A stretch of 64,000 nt of DNA from Paracoccaceae bacterium (GTDB taxonomy: Bacteria > Pseudomonadota > Alphaproteobacteria > Rhodobacterales > Rhodobacteraceae): NCBI GenBank assembly GCA_014872815.1, contig WKFK01000010.1:124001-188000 (forward strand), written 5' to 3'. The stretch's first letter is position 1; every line of letters starts with the position of its first letter. The notes under the pieces are model-generated. The model made no database searches and had not been told where the DNA came from. It saw only the letters and a list, made by a program, of their open reading frames with translations. The translations under genes were made by a program, and so were the position numbers. Below are positions 1 through 8,287 of the stretch, in pieces.

Positions 1-711
1 AGAACAAAGGGTTACAGTGATTGCCGAGGTCAGGAAGGACTTAGAGAAGAGGCCGTCATCTACGGTGTAGGTCGCGGAGACCACCATGGTTACGATCGGC
101 AGCCAAGCCAGCGGGGAGACCGGCTTGAAGATCTGGATCAGCGGGTTCACTGCGGCGTTGGCATAAGGGCTGAGGCCGGCCATGATGCCGATTGGGACGG
201 CAATCACAGTGCCAATCAGGAAGCCGAAGAACACGGTTTTGATCGAAGTCCAGATCTGATCGTAGTAGCTTGGGCTGCCTGTGTATTTGATATCTTTGAC
301 TTTTTCCGGCTGGCCATTGGCGATGAACTTGGCGTTGCGGGCCTCTACGCGTTCGTTGAATTTCGCTTCTTTGGCAGCCTTGGCTTGGGCGTCTTGGTGC
401 AGGAGCACGGCTTCGGTCCAGACCTCTTTGGGGCCGGGAACAGCGCCAAGGGAGGTTTGCACCTTGGGTGCAAGGTTGCCCCAGAGCATCAGAAAGATGG
501 CGATGGCCAAGAGCGGCACGCCCAAAAGTCGCCAGATTTCAGCGGCTTGCGCTTTTGGATTGTCGCCAGCAGCGGCTTTCAGAATCGGGGTGAGGAAGCT
601 GAGGCCGAGGACCTGAAACCAGGCGTCGGCCTTGTTGATGCGGGTGAAGAGGCGGGCGCGGCGGGCTTCGCGCTCTTCATCTGCGATGTTTTGTGGGTCG
701 ATTGTGGTCAT
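1..711 (-). CDS. nrtB: nitrate ABC transporter permease NrtB (3' end outside window)
   Basis: Inner-membrane permease of the nitrate/nitrite uptake ABC system. Reading leftwards from an ATG at 709-711 the frame stays open for 237 codons to the window edge, so the C-terminal part is missing. The visible protein begins MTTIDPQNIADEEREARRAR, then has a hydrophobic segment (GVPLLAIAIFLMLWG), a long polar loop rich in Ala, Lys and Glu, and a segment IKTVFFGFLIGTVIAVPIG followed by PLAWLPIVTMVVSA, the BPD-permease core with the coupling region typical of NrtB/SsuC/TauC permeases. It lies 190 bp downstream of nrtA and the gap carries a dispersed repeat. The assignment to nitrate rather than taurine or sulfonate rests mainly on the adjacent nrtA and nasST genes. 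Confidence 0.9.
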   Translation of the reverse strand, partial: MTTIDPQNIADEEREARRARLFTRINKADAWFQVLGLSFLTPILKAAAGDNPKAQAAEIWRLLGVPLLAIAIFLMLWGNLAPKVQTSLGAVPGPKEVWTEAVLLHQDAQAKAAKEAKFNERVEARNAKFIANGQPEKVKDIKYTGSPSYYDQIWTSIKTVFFGFLIGTVIAVPIGIMAGLSPYANAAVNPLIQIFKPVSPLAWLPIVTMVVSATYTVDDGLFSKSFLTSAITVTLCS

Positions 712-775
712 TGGTGTGTCCGTGGCTCTTAGCGCTGTTGCGGTATTGGTTAATGCCGGGGAGCGGCTGATTTTA

Positions 776-817
776 ACGTCGGTATTACGTCGGTATCGCG
801 ACTGTTTCGCGGAGGTG
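776..817 (+). repeat. 42-bp dispersed repeat, copy 1
   Basis: This 42-bp stretch matches 47284-47325 at 38 of 42 positions in the same orientation. It contains an 11-bp unit, ACGTCGGTATT, repeated in tandem with one change (ACGTCGGTATC), and ends in GCGGAGGTG. It sits between nrtA and nrtB. A similar CGGTATTGGTTAA string lies just upstream at 741-753. No coding function is visible. Confidence 0.7.
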
Positions 818-827
818 GGGTTTGGCG

Positions 828-854
828 GGACGGGCGCGCGTTAACCGCCCGTCC
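828..854. other. hairpin between nrtA and nrtB
   Basis: A 9-bp perfect inverted repeat, GGACGGGCG with CGCCCGTCC, encloses a loop containing GTTAAC. There is no T-run on either side, so it is not a canonical intrinsic terminator. In the nrtA-nrtB transcript it could act as an mRNA stabiliser or processing site, which would be consistent with a binding protein made in excess of its permease; this role is inferred. Confidence 0.45.
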
Positions 855-902
855 GTTGCGTCGCGGGAAAAGGGGGAGCCGTCCTTCCCGCGACGAGGCG
901 CG

Positions 903-2267
903 TTACCCTTGCACCTCAGTGCCCACCACACGCTGGTCGCCCTTCAGGCCGATTGGCAGGCTGTCGAGATAGGCGTTTGGTGTGCGGCCGTCGTAGGCGA
1001 TGCCATCGATGATGTCCTCAGATGGGGTCGGCGCTTTGTAGCCGTCGCTGTCCCATGGGAAGTCCGCTTCGTTGGCCAGACCTTCGTCGACCAGCAGGCG
1101 GGCCGCTTCGAGATAGATTTCTGGCTTGTAGACGGACTTCGCGACTTCGTCATACCAGCTGTCCGGCTTGGCTTCGGCGATCTGGCCCCAGCGGCGCATC
1201 TGGGTCAGGTACCAGACGGCGTCGGAGTAGAATGGGTAGGTCGCGTTGTAGCGGAAGAACACGTTGAAGTCTGGAACCTCACGCTTGTCGCCTTTTTCAT
1301 ACTCAAAGGTGCCGGTCATGGAGTTGGCGATCACGTCGTAGTCCGCGCCGACATATTCCGGCTGGCTCAGAATGCGCACAGCCTCTTCGCGGTTGGCGTT
1401 GTCGTTTTCATCCAGCCACATGGCGGCGCGGATCAGCGCCTTGGTCACGGCCAGTGTGGTGTTTGGATATTTCTCGGCAAACTCGGCGTTCAGACCAAAG
1501 ACTTTCTCTGGGTTGTTCTTCCAGAGTTCGTAGTCGGTGATGACTGGTACACCGATGCCTTTAAACACGGCCTGCTGGTTCCAAGGCTCACCCACGCAGT
1601 AGCCGTAGATGGTGCCGGCTTCCATGGTGGCTGGCATTTGAGGTGGTGGGGTCACAGACAAGAGAACATCGGCGCCGATTTGGCCGGTGATGTTTTCAGG
1701 GGAGTAGTAGCCTGGTTCCAGACCACCGGCGGCGAGCCAGTAGCGCAGCTCATAGTTGTGGGTGGAAACCGGGAAGACCATGCCCATGTTGAACGGCTTT
1801 CCCTCAGAGGTGTACTTCTCAACAACAGGCTTCAGCGCGGAGGCAGAGATCGGGTGCTGTGGACGGCCATCGTCCATCAACGGCACGTGTGGTTTCATTT
1901 CTTCCCAGATCTGGTTGGACACGGTGATGCCGTTGCCGTTCAGGTCCATGGAGAAAGGTGTGATGATGTGGGCCTCAGTGCCGTAGCCGATGGTGGCGGC
2001 GAGCGGCTGACCCGCTAGCATGTGCGCGCCGTCCAGTTGACCGTCGATCACGCCGTCCAGCAGCACTTTCCAGTTGGCTTGCGCTTCGAGCGTGACAAAC
2101 AGACCTTCGTCGTCAAAGTAGCCCTGCTCATAAGCCACGGCGAGCGGGGCCATGTCGGTCAGTTTGATGAAGCCGAAGGTCAGCTCATCTTTTTCGAGTT
2201 CCAGTTCTGCCAAGGCGGGGGACACGAGCACGGTCGTGGCGGCCAGGATCGAAGCAATGCGTTTCAT
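903..2267 (-). CDS. nrtA: nitrate ABC transporter substrate-binding protein NrtA
   Basis: Periplasmic nitrate-binding component of the NrtABC-type importer. The protein starts with a Sec signal peptide ([20 protein letters not shown]) and continues with [20 protein letters not shown], the opening strand of the NrtA/CmpA/NasF family; [11 protein letters not shown] and [14 protein letters not shown] are further family segments. I place the start at 2267 because AAGGA lies 7 bases upstream; another ATG at 2282 adds MKDSK and is also possible. Length about 454 residues is normal for NrtA. It is the first structural gene after the NasST leader (2319-2427), so its expression is probably set by nitrate-controlled antitermination. 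Confidence 0.9.
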   Translation of the reverse strand: MKRIASILAATTVLVSPALAELELEKDELTFGFIKLTDMAPLAVAYEQGYFDDEGLFVTLEAQANWKVLLDGVIDGQLDGAHMLAGQPLAATIGYGTEAHIITPFSMDLNGNGITVSNQIWEEMKPHVPLMDDGRPQHPISASALKPVVEKYTSEGKPFNMGMVFPVSTHNYELRYWLAAGGLEPGYYSPENITGQIGADVLLSVTPPPQMPATMEAGTIYGYCVGEPWNQQAVFKGIGVPVITDYELWKNNPEKVFGLNAEFAEKYPNTTLAVTKALIRAAMWLDENDNANREEAVRILSQPEYVGADYDVIANSMTGTFEYEKGDKREVPDFNVFFRYNATYPFYSDAVWYLTQMRRWGQIAEAKPDSWYDEVAKSVYKPEIYLEAARLLVDEGLANEADFPWDSDGYKAPTPSEDIIDGIAYDGRTPNAYLDSLPIGLKGDQRVVGTEVQG

Positions 2268-2318
2268 TTTACTGTCCTTCATGTTGTGCCCTTTGGGTGG
2301 AGGAGAGGGCGGAAAACG

Positions 2319-2373
2319 AAAAAAGCCGCGCGACCAGCACCGAAGGAGGAATTTCGGCGGGTCGAGCGGCTTT
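2319..2373 (-). terminator. intrinsic terminator (attenuator) in the nrtA leader
   Basis: On the minus strand a long stem, AAAGCCGC pairing with GCGGCTTT and then CGACC with GGTCG after one mismatch, is topped by CCGAA/TTCGG and followed by six T residues. It lies between nasS and nrtA, 52 bases before the nrtA start, and follows an ANTAR-type hairpin. Position and structure fit the terminator that NasT-class proteins suppress in nitrate assimilation leaders. Confidence 0.85.
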
Positions 2374-2407
2374 GCTCAGATAGGTGCCCGATCATTCGGG
2401 GCGGTTT

Positions 2408-2427
2408 GCGTAGCGTCCTTGCTGCGC
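2408..2427 (-). promoter_or_regulatory. ANTAR-type RNA hairpin, probable NasT target
   Basis: On the minus strand GCGCAGC and GCTACGC pair at six of seven positions (one C-A mismatch) around the hexaloop AAGGAC. ANTAR proteins recognise hexaloops with A at position 1 and G at position 4, and both are present. The hairpin lies about 35 bases upstream of the attenuator stem. The expected companion hairpin was not identified with confidence; an imperfect stem at 2480-2521 is the only other structure. Confidence 0.65.
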
Positions 2428-2523
2428 GTTGATGCCATTAGGCGTGCAGGGCGGCTCGGTCTCAAGATCGAAGGGGTGATTTTGCTGCATTGCAGCGGAT
2501 GATCTCTGCATTTGCACAAAAAG

Positions 2524-3702
2524 TCAGCGTTCTGGACAGCCCGGGTCGAAAACTTGGTCATCAAAGAAGCGATCCGGGCCTAGAATCAGGGTGCCGGAGT
2601 CTGTTGACGCTGTTGTCGGGGAGGCCAGCGCGCCCTCGAGTTTCTCAGACGCAGCAGGTAGGTCTGCGCCCAGTGGGCCGAGGTGACGGCGGTAAAGGTC
2701 AGAGCGGAAAACGGCGGCGGCCTTGGCGGCGGACTGCGCCCGGTCCAAACCAAAGCGGGCGGCCATGCGTGCGCCGATCCAAGCCCCCTGACTTTTCCAA
2801 GGGAATGTGGCCGCGCCGTCAAAGAACTCCATCATGCGTGGGACGGTGCGAGACTTGCCGCGTGCGTTGATCAGCAGATTGCCAGTCAGCGCGCGTTCGG
2901 TGATTTCGGTGGAGACACCAAGGTATTCCGGCCAGCTTAGGATTTCAGAGGCGGTGGCGTGTTTGTCTTCGCGGCCCAGCCAGCGGCCGGCTTTCCAGAC
3001 CGCGCGCATGAGGCGTCCGGTGAGGTCATCTTCTGACGCGGCCCAGTCGCGGCGCACGGCGAGGACCTTTTCGGGTGCAAACTGCCAGATGGCTGCGCCG
3101 GGTAAGAGCAGGCTGCCGCCGCCTTGTTCCACGGTGATCGAGCCCCAAGGCTCGCCGACGCAGAAGGCATCCACTTCGCCTGCGGCGATGGCATCGGCCA
3201 TCAGAAGGGGCGGGATGGTGCGCAGGTCGAGCGACTGCGCCACGTTGAGGCCAGAGGCCGACAGCCAATAGTGCAGCAGTTCGGCATGCATGGAGAATGG
3301 GAAGGGGACACCGATGCGCAGCGGTCTGTTGAGGGCTGCGAGGGCCTTACCTACCGCTTGCGCGTCGAGGAAGTCGGGCATGGAGCCATGTGTGGCGATC
3401 TCATCGGCCAGCGCATTGGAGATGCCTATCACGTTGCCGTTAATGGATAAAACGCTGAGAGCGTCTAGCTGGGTGGGCTGGCCGCCAAGACCCAGCGCCA
3501 TGGCAACCGGCACTGGGGAGAGCATGTGGGCGGCTTCGATTTGCCCCAAGATCAGGCGGTCCCGCAGGGTCGACCAACTGGGGGCGCTTTGCAGGTTCAG
3601 CGCGAGGCCTTCCTCTTCGGCAAAGCCAAGTTCGCGGGCGATGATTAGTGGGGCGGCGTCCACCAGCGGCATGAAGCCTACGGAGAGTGGCAGAGTTCTC
3701 AT
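2524..3702 (-). CDS. nasS: nitrate sensor protein NasS
   Basis: Cytoplasmic relative of the nitrate-binding protein NrtA that serves as the nitrate sensor of the NasS-NasT pair: without nitrate it sequesters NasT, and nitrate binding releases it. The 392-residue product has no signal peptide and opens directly with VGFMPLVDAAPLIIARELGF, matching the mature part of NrtA. The segments VGEPWGSITVEQGGGS and FAPEKVLAVRRDW align with corresponding NrtA parts. Its ATG overlaps the nasT stop (ATGA), so the two are translationally coupled. Absence of a signal peptide, coupling to an ANTAR protein and position before the attenuator together support NasS over a second transporter protein. Confidence 0.9.
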   Translation of the reverse strand: MRTLPLSVGFMPLVDAAPLIIARELGFAEEEGLALNLQSAPSWSTLRDRLILGQIEAAHMLSPVPVAMALGLGGQPTQLDALSVLSINGNVIGISNALADEIATHGSMPDFLDAQAVGKALAALNRPLRIGVPFPFSMHAELLHYWLSASGLNVAQSLDLRTIPPLLMADAIAAGEVDAFCVGEPWGSITVEQGGGSLLLPGAAIWQFAPEKVLAVRRDWAASEDDLTGRLMRAVWKAGRWLGREDKHATASEILSWPEYLGVSTEITERALTGNLLINARGKSRTVPRMMEFFDGAATFPWKSQGAWIGARMAARFGLDRAQSAAKAAAVFRSDLYRRHLGPLGADLPAASEKLEGALASPTTASTDSGTLILGPDRFFDDQVFDPGCPER

Positions 3703-4283
3703 GATAGCAGCTCCGAAGCGGTGACCAATGCCTGCGCGACGTCGGCGATCTTTTTGTTTTGGCCCATCGCGGTTTTGCGGATCAGCGCGTAGGCTTCGTC
3801 CTCAGACATGTTGCGGGCGCGCATCAGAATGCCTTTGGCACGATCGATGATCTTGCGTTCCTCAAGGGCGCGTTTGGTGGCGGCGAGCTCCGAACGCATG
3901 CGGGAGAACATGTGGAAGCGGGCGATGGCCGCATCCAGCACAGGTTTGATGCGGTCCGGGTGCATACCGTCAACCACATAGGCCGACACACCAGCTTCGA
4001 TCGCCGCCTTTGTGAGGCCGTCGTCGGAGCGATCCACAAACATGGCGACAGGGCGTTCAAGCGGGGATGAGGCCAACGTGAGCGCGTCGATGGCATCGCG
4101 GCTGGGATTGGCGACGTCAACCAGCACGAGGTCTGGGTTGAGTTCGGCAACTGAGCGGGCGAGGCCTGTGGATTCCGACAGCACGCGAATGTGGTGGTCG
4201 CCCGTGGCAATCAAGCTGTCGATGATGGCATCGGCGCGGGTCTTGTCAGGTTCGACAATCAAGATGGTAAGCTTGGCGGTCAC
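3699..4283 (-). CDS. nasT: ANTAR-domain antiterminator NasT
   Basis: Response-regulator-like antiterminator of nitrate assimilation genes. Residues 1-120 form a receiver-like domain (LTILIVEPDKT, then LNPDLVLVDVANPS), and the C-terminal segment ALEERKIIDRAKGILMRARN followed by EDEAYALIRKTAM is the RNA-binding ANTAR domain. Length 194 is typical. The start codon is GTG at 4281-4283. It is the first gene of the nasT-nasS-leader-nrtA-nrtB string and overlaps nasS by 4 bases. Its expected target is the hairpin at 2408-2427. The 186-bp region upstream has no obvious promoter that I can name. Confidence 0.9.
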   Translation of the reverse strand: MTAKLTILIVEPDKTRADAIIDSLIATGDHHIRVLSESTGLARSVAELNPDLVLVDVANPSRDAIDALTLASSPLERPVAMFVDRSDDGLTKAAIEAGVSAYVVDGMHPDRIKPVLDAAIARFHMFSRMRSELAATKRALEERKIIDRAKGILMRARNMSEDEAYALIRKTAMGQNKKIADVAQALVTASELLS

Positions 4284-4372
4284 GGTTCTCTGGGCTCCGC
4301 TGGCTGGTAACGCGCCAAGCTAACGCTGCGCTGCGGCGAAGGGCTAGAGAGAGGGGGAACAGATGCCGTGGG

Positions 4373-4408
4373 GCAACCGCCCGAAGCGATGAAAATTTGG
4401 GCGGTTGC
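4373..4408. other. inverted repeat upstream of nasT
   Basis: Perfect 10-bp arms GCAACCGCCC and GGGCGGTTGC are separated by 16 bases in the 186-bp gap between nasT and the SDR gene. It could be part of a terminator or an operator; there is no T-run beside it. Confidence 0.4.
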
Positions 4409-4437
4409 GGTTGCAGTGCTTGATTGTGAGGCGCTTT

Positions 4438-4470
4438 AAGCAGTTTGCGTTTTGCAGAAGCAAACTGCTT
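4438..4470 (-). other. hairpin directly after the SDR stop codon
   Basis: Perfect 11-bp arms AAGCAGTTTGC and GCAAACTGCTT enclose an 11-base loop. The stem begins at the TAA stop of the SDR gene, the last gene of a long minus-strand operon, so an end-of-operon role is likely. No T-run follows, so termination may need Rho or the structure may protect the 3' end. Confidence 0.5.
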
Positions 4471-5213
4471 TAGATGCAGCGCCCGCCGTCGACTTCCATC
4501 AGGGTGCCGGTGATCATGCTGGCTTCATCTGAGCACAGGAAAGCGGCGGCGTTGCCCATGTCTTCGGGTTGGGAGAAGCGGCCCAGGGGGATGGTTGACA
4601 GGAATTTGGCGCGGATTTCCGGCGTGTCTTCGCCCATGAAGGATTTCAGGAGCGGTGTTTCACCAGCGACTGGGTTGATGGCGTTGACGCGGATGCCATG
4701 GGGGGCGAGTTCCACCGCCATGGCCTTGGTCGCGGTGTTCACCCAGCCTTTTGAGGCGTTGTACCAGTTCAGGTTGGGACGTGGCGAGAGGCCAGCGGTG
4801 GAGGAGACGTTCAGGATCGCGCCGGTGTTGCGGGACTTCATGTGCGGCACCAGAGCCTGTGCAATCAGGTAGATCGATTTGCAGTTCACCGCAAAGACGC
4901 GGTCAAAGTCACTCTCGGTGACAGTTTCCATTGGCGCGGGCAGGTGGGTGACACCGGCGTTGTTGACGATGATGTCGATGTGACCCCAAGCGGAGAGCGC
5001 GGTGTCGATCATGGCTTGCACGCTGGCGGCGTCGGCGACGTCCACAGTGCAGGGAGTGGCGTTTTCATGCTCGGCAGCTTTGGTAGCGGCCATGTCGCCG
5101 TTGATGTCGGCGACGAGCACTTTGGCGCCCTCGGCGAGGAATTTGTCGACGATGCCCGCGCCAAAGCCCTGAGCGCCGCCGGTGATGATGGCTGTTTTGT
5201 TTTGAAGACGCAT
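4470..5213 (-). CDS. SDR family NAD(P)-dependent oxidoreductase
   Basis: Short-chain dehydrogenase of 247 residues, substrate not known. The Rossmann motif TGGAQGFGAG near the N-terminus, NNAGVTH, the catalytic serine in NVSSTAG, YNASKGW (YxxxK) and the C-terminal GTLMEVDGGRC are all present, so it should be active. The start is ATG at 5213; the frame continues upstream but overlaps the aldehyde dehydrogenase and lacks SDR similarity. It is the last gene of the operon starting at 13360, 16 bp after the aldehyde dehydrogenase. The pairing suggests stepwise oxidation of an imported compound (alcohol to aldehyde to acid), which is inference. Confidence 0.9.
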   Translation of the reverse strand: MRLQNKTAIITGGAQGFGAGIVDKFLAEGAKVLVADINGDMAATKAAEHENATPCTVDVADAASVQAMIDTALSAWGHIDIIVNNAGVTHLPAPMETVTESDFDRVFAVNCKSIYLIAQALVPHMKSRNTGAILNVSSTAGLSPRPNLNWYNASKGWVNTATKAMAVELAPHGIRVNAINPVAGETPLLKSFMGEDTPEIRAKFLSTIPLGRFSQPEDMGNAAAFLCSDEASMITGTLMEVDGGRCI

Positions 5214-5229
5214 AATGAAGTCCTTTGCG

Positions 5230-6678
5230 TTAGCCGTGCAGGGCGGCGACGGTTTTGAGTTGGCTGAAATGGAACAGGGCCTCAAAGCCTTTTTCGCGGC
5301 CATGGCCGGAGTGTCCGGTGCCGCCGAAGGGCAGTTCCACACCGCCACCAGCGCCGTAGTTGTTGAGGAAGACCTGACCCGCCTTCAGTGATTTGGCGAG
5401 GCGCATTTGGCGTGCGCCGTTTTGGGACCAGACGGAGGCGACAAGGCCGTATTTGGTGCCATTGGCGATGGCGAGCGCTTCCTCTTCGCTGTCAAACGGG
5501 ATGAGCGCTTGGACTGGGCCGAAGATTTCATCCTGGGCCAGCGTATGGCCTGGGGGGACGTCTGCAAACAGGGTTGGCGCGACGTAGTGGCCGGGGGTGT
5601 CGGTGACGATCTGACCTTGAGCGGCGGTGTGCAGGTCTGCGCCTTTGGCAAGGAAGCCGGAGACGATGTCTTTCTGACGGCCAGAGATCAGAGGGCCAAG
5701 CGTGGCGTCCTCGAGCGCAGGTGCGACGCGCATCTCGGCGTAGGCGGCGGCCATGCGGCTGGTGATCTCATCATAGACCGAGCGTTCTACAAGGATGCGC
5801 GAGGAGGCGGAGCAGGTTTGACCCGCGTTTTGGATGCCTGCATTGACCAAGAATGGCAGCGCGGCGTCGAGGTCAGCATCCGCAAACACCAGTTGTGGGC
5901 TTTTGCCGCCGAGTTCCAGTGTGACAGGCACGACGTTTTGTGCAGCTGCGGTTTGCACAAGGCGGCCCGTGTTCACGGAACCGGTGAACGAGATGTGTTG
6001 AATGTCTGAGTGGCCCGCAAGGGCGGCACCAGCCTCGGCACCAAGGCCGGGCACCACGTTGAGGGCACCGGCGGGCAGGCCGGCCTGTTGGGCAAGCTCG
6101 GCAAAGGCCAGTGCGGTGAGGCAGGCTTCTTCCGCCGGTTTCAGCACACAGGCGTTGCCCATGGCGAGGGCCGCGCCAACGGAGCGGCCAATGATCTGCA
6201 TGGGATAGTTCCACGGCACGATGTGGCCGGTCACACCAAAAGGCTCGCGCAGGGTGTAGACGGTGTAGCCATCCATGTAGGGAATGGTTTCGCCATGCAC
6301 TTTGTCGGCCGCGCCGCCGTAAAACTCCATATAGCGGGCCAGCGCGATCACGTCGTTGCGGGCCTGGGTCAGGGGTTTGCCGACATCCAAAGCTTCGAGT
6401 TTTGCCAGCGTGTCCGTGTGCTCCAACACCAGTTGCCCGATGCGGGTCAGGATGCGGCCGCGTTCCACGGCGGTGGCGCGGCCCCAAACACCCGCGCGGG
6501 CGACATGGGCGGCGGCGACAGCGGCGTCGATGTCCGCAGAGGTCCCCCGCGCTATGGTGGCCAGATAGGAACCGTCCGACGGATTGGTCAAATCGAGCGT
6601 GTCGCCGGAGGCGGCGGGTTGCCAGTTACCGCCAATCAGGCATTTGGACGGGTCAAAAAACAAGTCAGGCAGAGTCAT
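5230..6678 (-). CDS. aldehyde dehydrogenase family protein
   Basis: NAD(P)-dependent aldehyde dehydrogenase of 482 residues, the usual family length. It shows FGVTGHIVPWNYPMQ, the cofactor motif FTGSVNTGR, the general base in LELGGKSPQLVF and the nucleophilic cysteine in NAGQTCSASSR. Overall it resembles the betaine/aminobutyraldehyde group, but the exact substrate cannot be read from sequence. The ATG lies inside the end of the preceding ABC ATPase gene (14-bp overlap), so the two are co-translated. Placement in a transporter operon points to catabolism of the imported solute. Confidence 0.9.
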   Translation of the reverse strand: MTLPDLFFDPSKCLIGGNWQPAASGDTLDLTNPSDGSYLATIARGTSADIDAAVAAAHVARAGVWGRATAVERGRILTRIGQLVLEHTDTLAKLEALDVGKPLTQARNDVIALARYMEFYGGAADKVHGETIPYMDGYTVYTLREPFGVTGHIVPWNYPMQIIGRSVGAALAMGNACVLKPAEEACLTALAFAELAQQAGLPAGALNVVPGLGAEAGAALAGHSDIQHISFTGSVNTGRLVQTAAAQNVVPVTLELGGKSPQLVFADADLDAALPFLVNAGIQNAGQTCSASSRILVERSVYDEITSRMAAAYAEMRVAPALEDATLGPLISGRQKDIVSGFLAKGADLHTAAQGQIVTDTPGHYVAPTLFADVPPGHTLAQDEIFGPVQALIPFDSEEEALAIANGTKYGLVASVWSQNGARQMRLAKSLKAGQVFLNNYGAGGGVELPFGGTGHSGHGREKGFEALFHFSQLKTVAALHG

Positions 6679-8287
6679 GGGATGTCTCGGTTTGGGAGGT
6701 CAGCGCGGCTAGGTCCGGCAGGAGCGGCGCGGCGTTGATCAGGGTTTGGGTGTAGGGATGTTTTGGCGAGGTGAACACCGTTTCGGTCTCGCCTTGCTCC
6801 ACAATTTCACCGTTTTGCATGACCAACACGCGGTCGGTCACGGAGCGCACGACGGAGAGATCGTGGGAGATGAACAGATAGGCCAGGTTGTGGCGGCGAG
6901 AGAGCGCGGCGATCAGGTCGAGGATTTGCGCGCGGATAGAGACGTCGAGCGCGGAGACCGCTTCGTCAAAGATGATCAACTCGGGTTTGGTGATCAGGGC
7001 GCGGGCAATGGCGATGCGTTGCCGCTGGCCGCCAGAGAATTCGTGGATGTATTTTTGCGCGTCAGGCGGTTGTAAGCCAACGTCGGTGAGCACGTCAGAG
7101 ATGATCTGTGTAAGTGCCTCGCCTTTAGGGGGCGTGTCGACCAGATGAAAGGGTTCGGTCAGGATGCGGGCCACGCGATGGCGTGGGTTGAAGCTGCTGT
7201 AGGGGTCCTGGAACACCACTTGCGTTTTGATGCGGGAGGCCGCGGGCATGTCGGGGCCAACTGGCGCGCCAAAGGCGGTGATACTGCCGTCTTGCAGGGG
7301 TTCAAGGCCCAAAATGGCCCGTGTTAGGGTCGATTTTCCGCAGCCGGATTCACCCACCAGTCCAACCCGTTCGCCGTGGTGAATGTCAAAGCTGACACCC
7401 TTCACCGCGCGGTGATAGGCGCGGGGGGCAAAGAGCTTGGTGCGCGGCAGGGCATAGTCCCGCACGGCGTTTCGCACCGACAGGATGGCGGCATTGCCAT
7501 CTTCAGCATTGGGCAGATCCACCTGATGACCAGAGGCTTCAAACAGGGCTTTGGTGTAGGGATGTTTCATGTTGGCGAGCAGGTGGTGGGTGTCGCCTTG
7601 TTCGACCACTTCGCCTTTGCGCATGACGACGATGCGATCCGCCATGTCGGCCACAACCGCGAGGTCGTGGGTGATCATCAGCAGACCCATGTCGTATTCT
7701 GCGACGAGGTCTTTCAGCAGATCGAGGATCTTGGCCTGTGTTGTGACGTCGAGCGCGGTGGTGGGTTCATCCGCGATCAGCAAGCGCGGACGACGGGCGA
7801 TGGCCATGGCGATCACGACGCGCTGACGCTGGCCACCGGAAAGCTCATGCGGGTAGCGCGACAGCGGGAAGCGGTCTTGCGGCAGGCCCACGCGGGTGAG
7901 CATCGCGGCGGCTTCCGCTTCGGCCTCGGCCTTGGGCATGACGGCGTGCATGCGGATGGTTTCGACAACCTGTTGCCCGATGGTGTGCAGCGGGTTGAGC
8001 GCGGTCATGGGTTCCTGAAACACCATGCCGATGCAGTTGCCGCGCATGGCGCAGAGGGATTTTTCCGACTGTGCGGTAAGCTCTTCGTCGCGCAGCATGA
8101 TGTGACCGGTGGTCTGGGCGCTGTCGGGCAAAAGCTGCATGACCGCCAGTGCGGTCATGGATTTGCCGGAGCCGCTTTCGCCGGTGACGGCCACGATCTC
8201 ACCCGGCGCGATGGAGAAGGTCACGTCTTTCAGGATCGGTACAGGGCCGATGGAGAGGGACAGGTTTTGGACGGAGAGCAGGCTCAT
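6665..8287 (-). CDS. peptide/opine-type ABC transporter, double ATPase subunit
   Basis: Single-chain double ATP-binding protein of 540 residues equivalent to DppD fused to DppF. Two Walker A motifs (GESGSGKS in the N-half, GESGCGKS in the C-half), two signatures (LSGGQRQRVVIA and FSGGQRQRIAIA) and two Walker B regions (LLIADEPTT, LIIFDEAVS) are visible, so both sites look competent. It overlaps the permease gene upstream by 4 bases and the aldehyde dehydrogenase downstream by 14. Acts at the cytoplasmic face of the inner membrane with the two permeases encoded at 8284-10049. Confidence 0.93.
   Translation of the reverse strand: MSLLSVQNLSLSIGPVPILKDVTFSIAPGEIVAVTGESGSGKSMTALAVMQLLPDSAQTTGHIMLRDEELTAQSEKSLCAMRGNCIGMVFQEPMTALNPLHTIGQQVVETIRMHAVMPKAEAEAEAAAMLTRVGLPQDRFPLSRYPHELSGGQRQRVVIAMAIARRPRLLIADEPTTALDVTTQAKILDLLKDLVAEYDMGLLMITHDLAVVADMADRIVVMRKGEVVEQGDTHHLLANMKHPYTKALFEASGHQVDLPNAEDGNAAILSVRNAVRDYALPRTKLFAPRAYHRAVKGVSFDIHHGERVGLVGESGCGKSTLTRAILGLEPLQDGSITAFGAPVGPDMPAASRIKTQVVFQDPYSSFNPRHRVARILTEPFHLVDTPPKGEALTQIISDVLTDVGLQPPDAQKYIHEFSGGQRQRIAIARALITKPELIIFDEAVSALDVSIRAQILDLIAALSRRHNLAYLFISHDLSVVRSVTDRVLVMQNGEIVEQGETETVFTSPKHPYTQTLINAAPLLPDLAALTSQTETSHDSA

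Noticed and set aside
822..2018. 398-codon open frame on the plus strand opposite nrtA
   Set aside because: It is antisense to a clear nrtA gene, has no recognisable domain, and its openness follows from the high GC at codon position 3 of nrtA.
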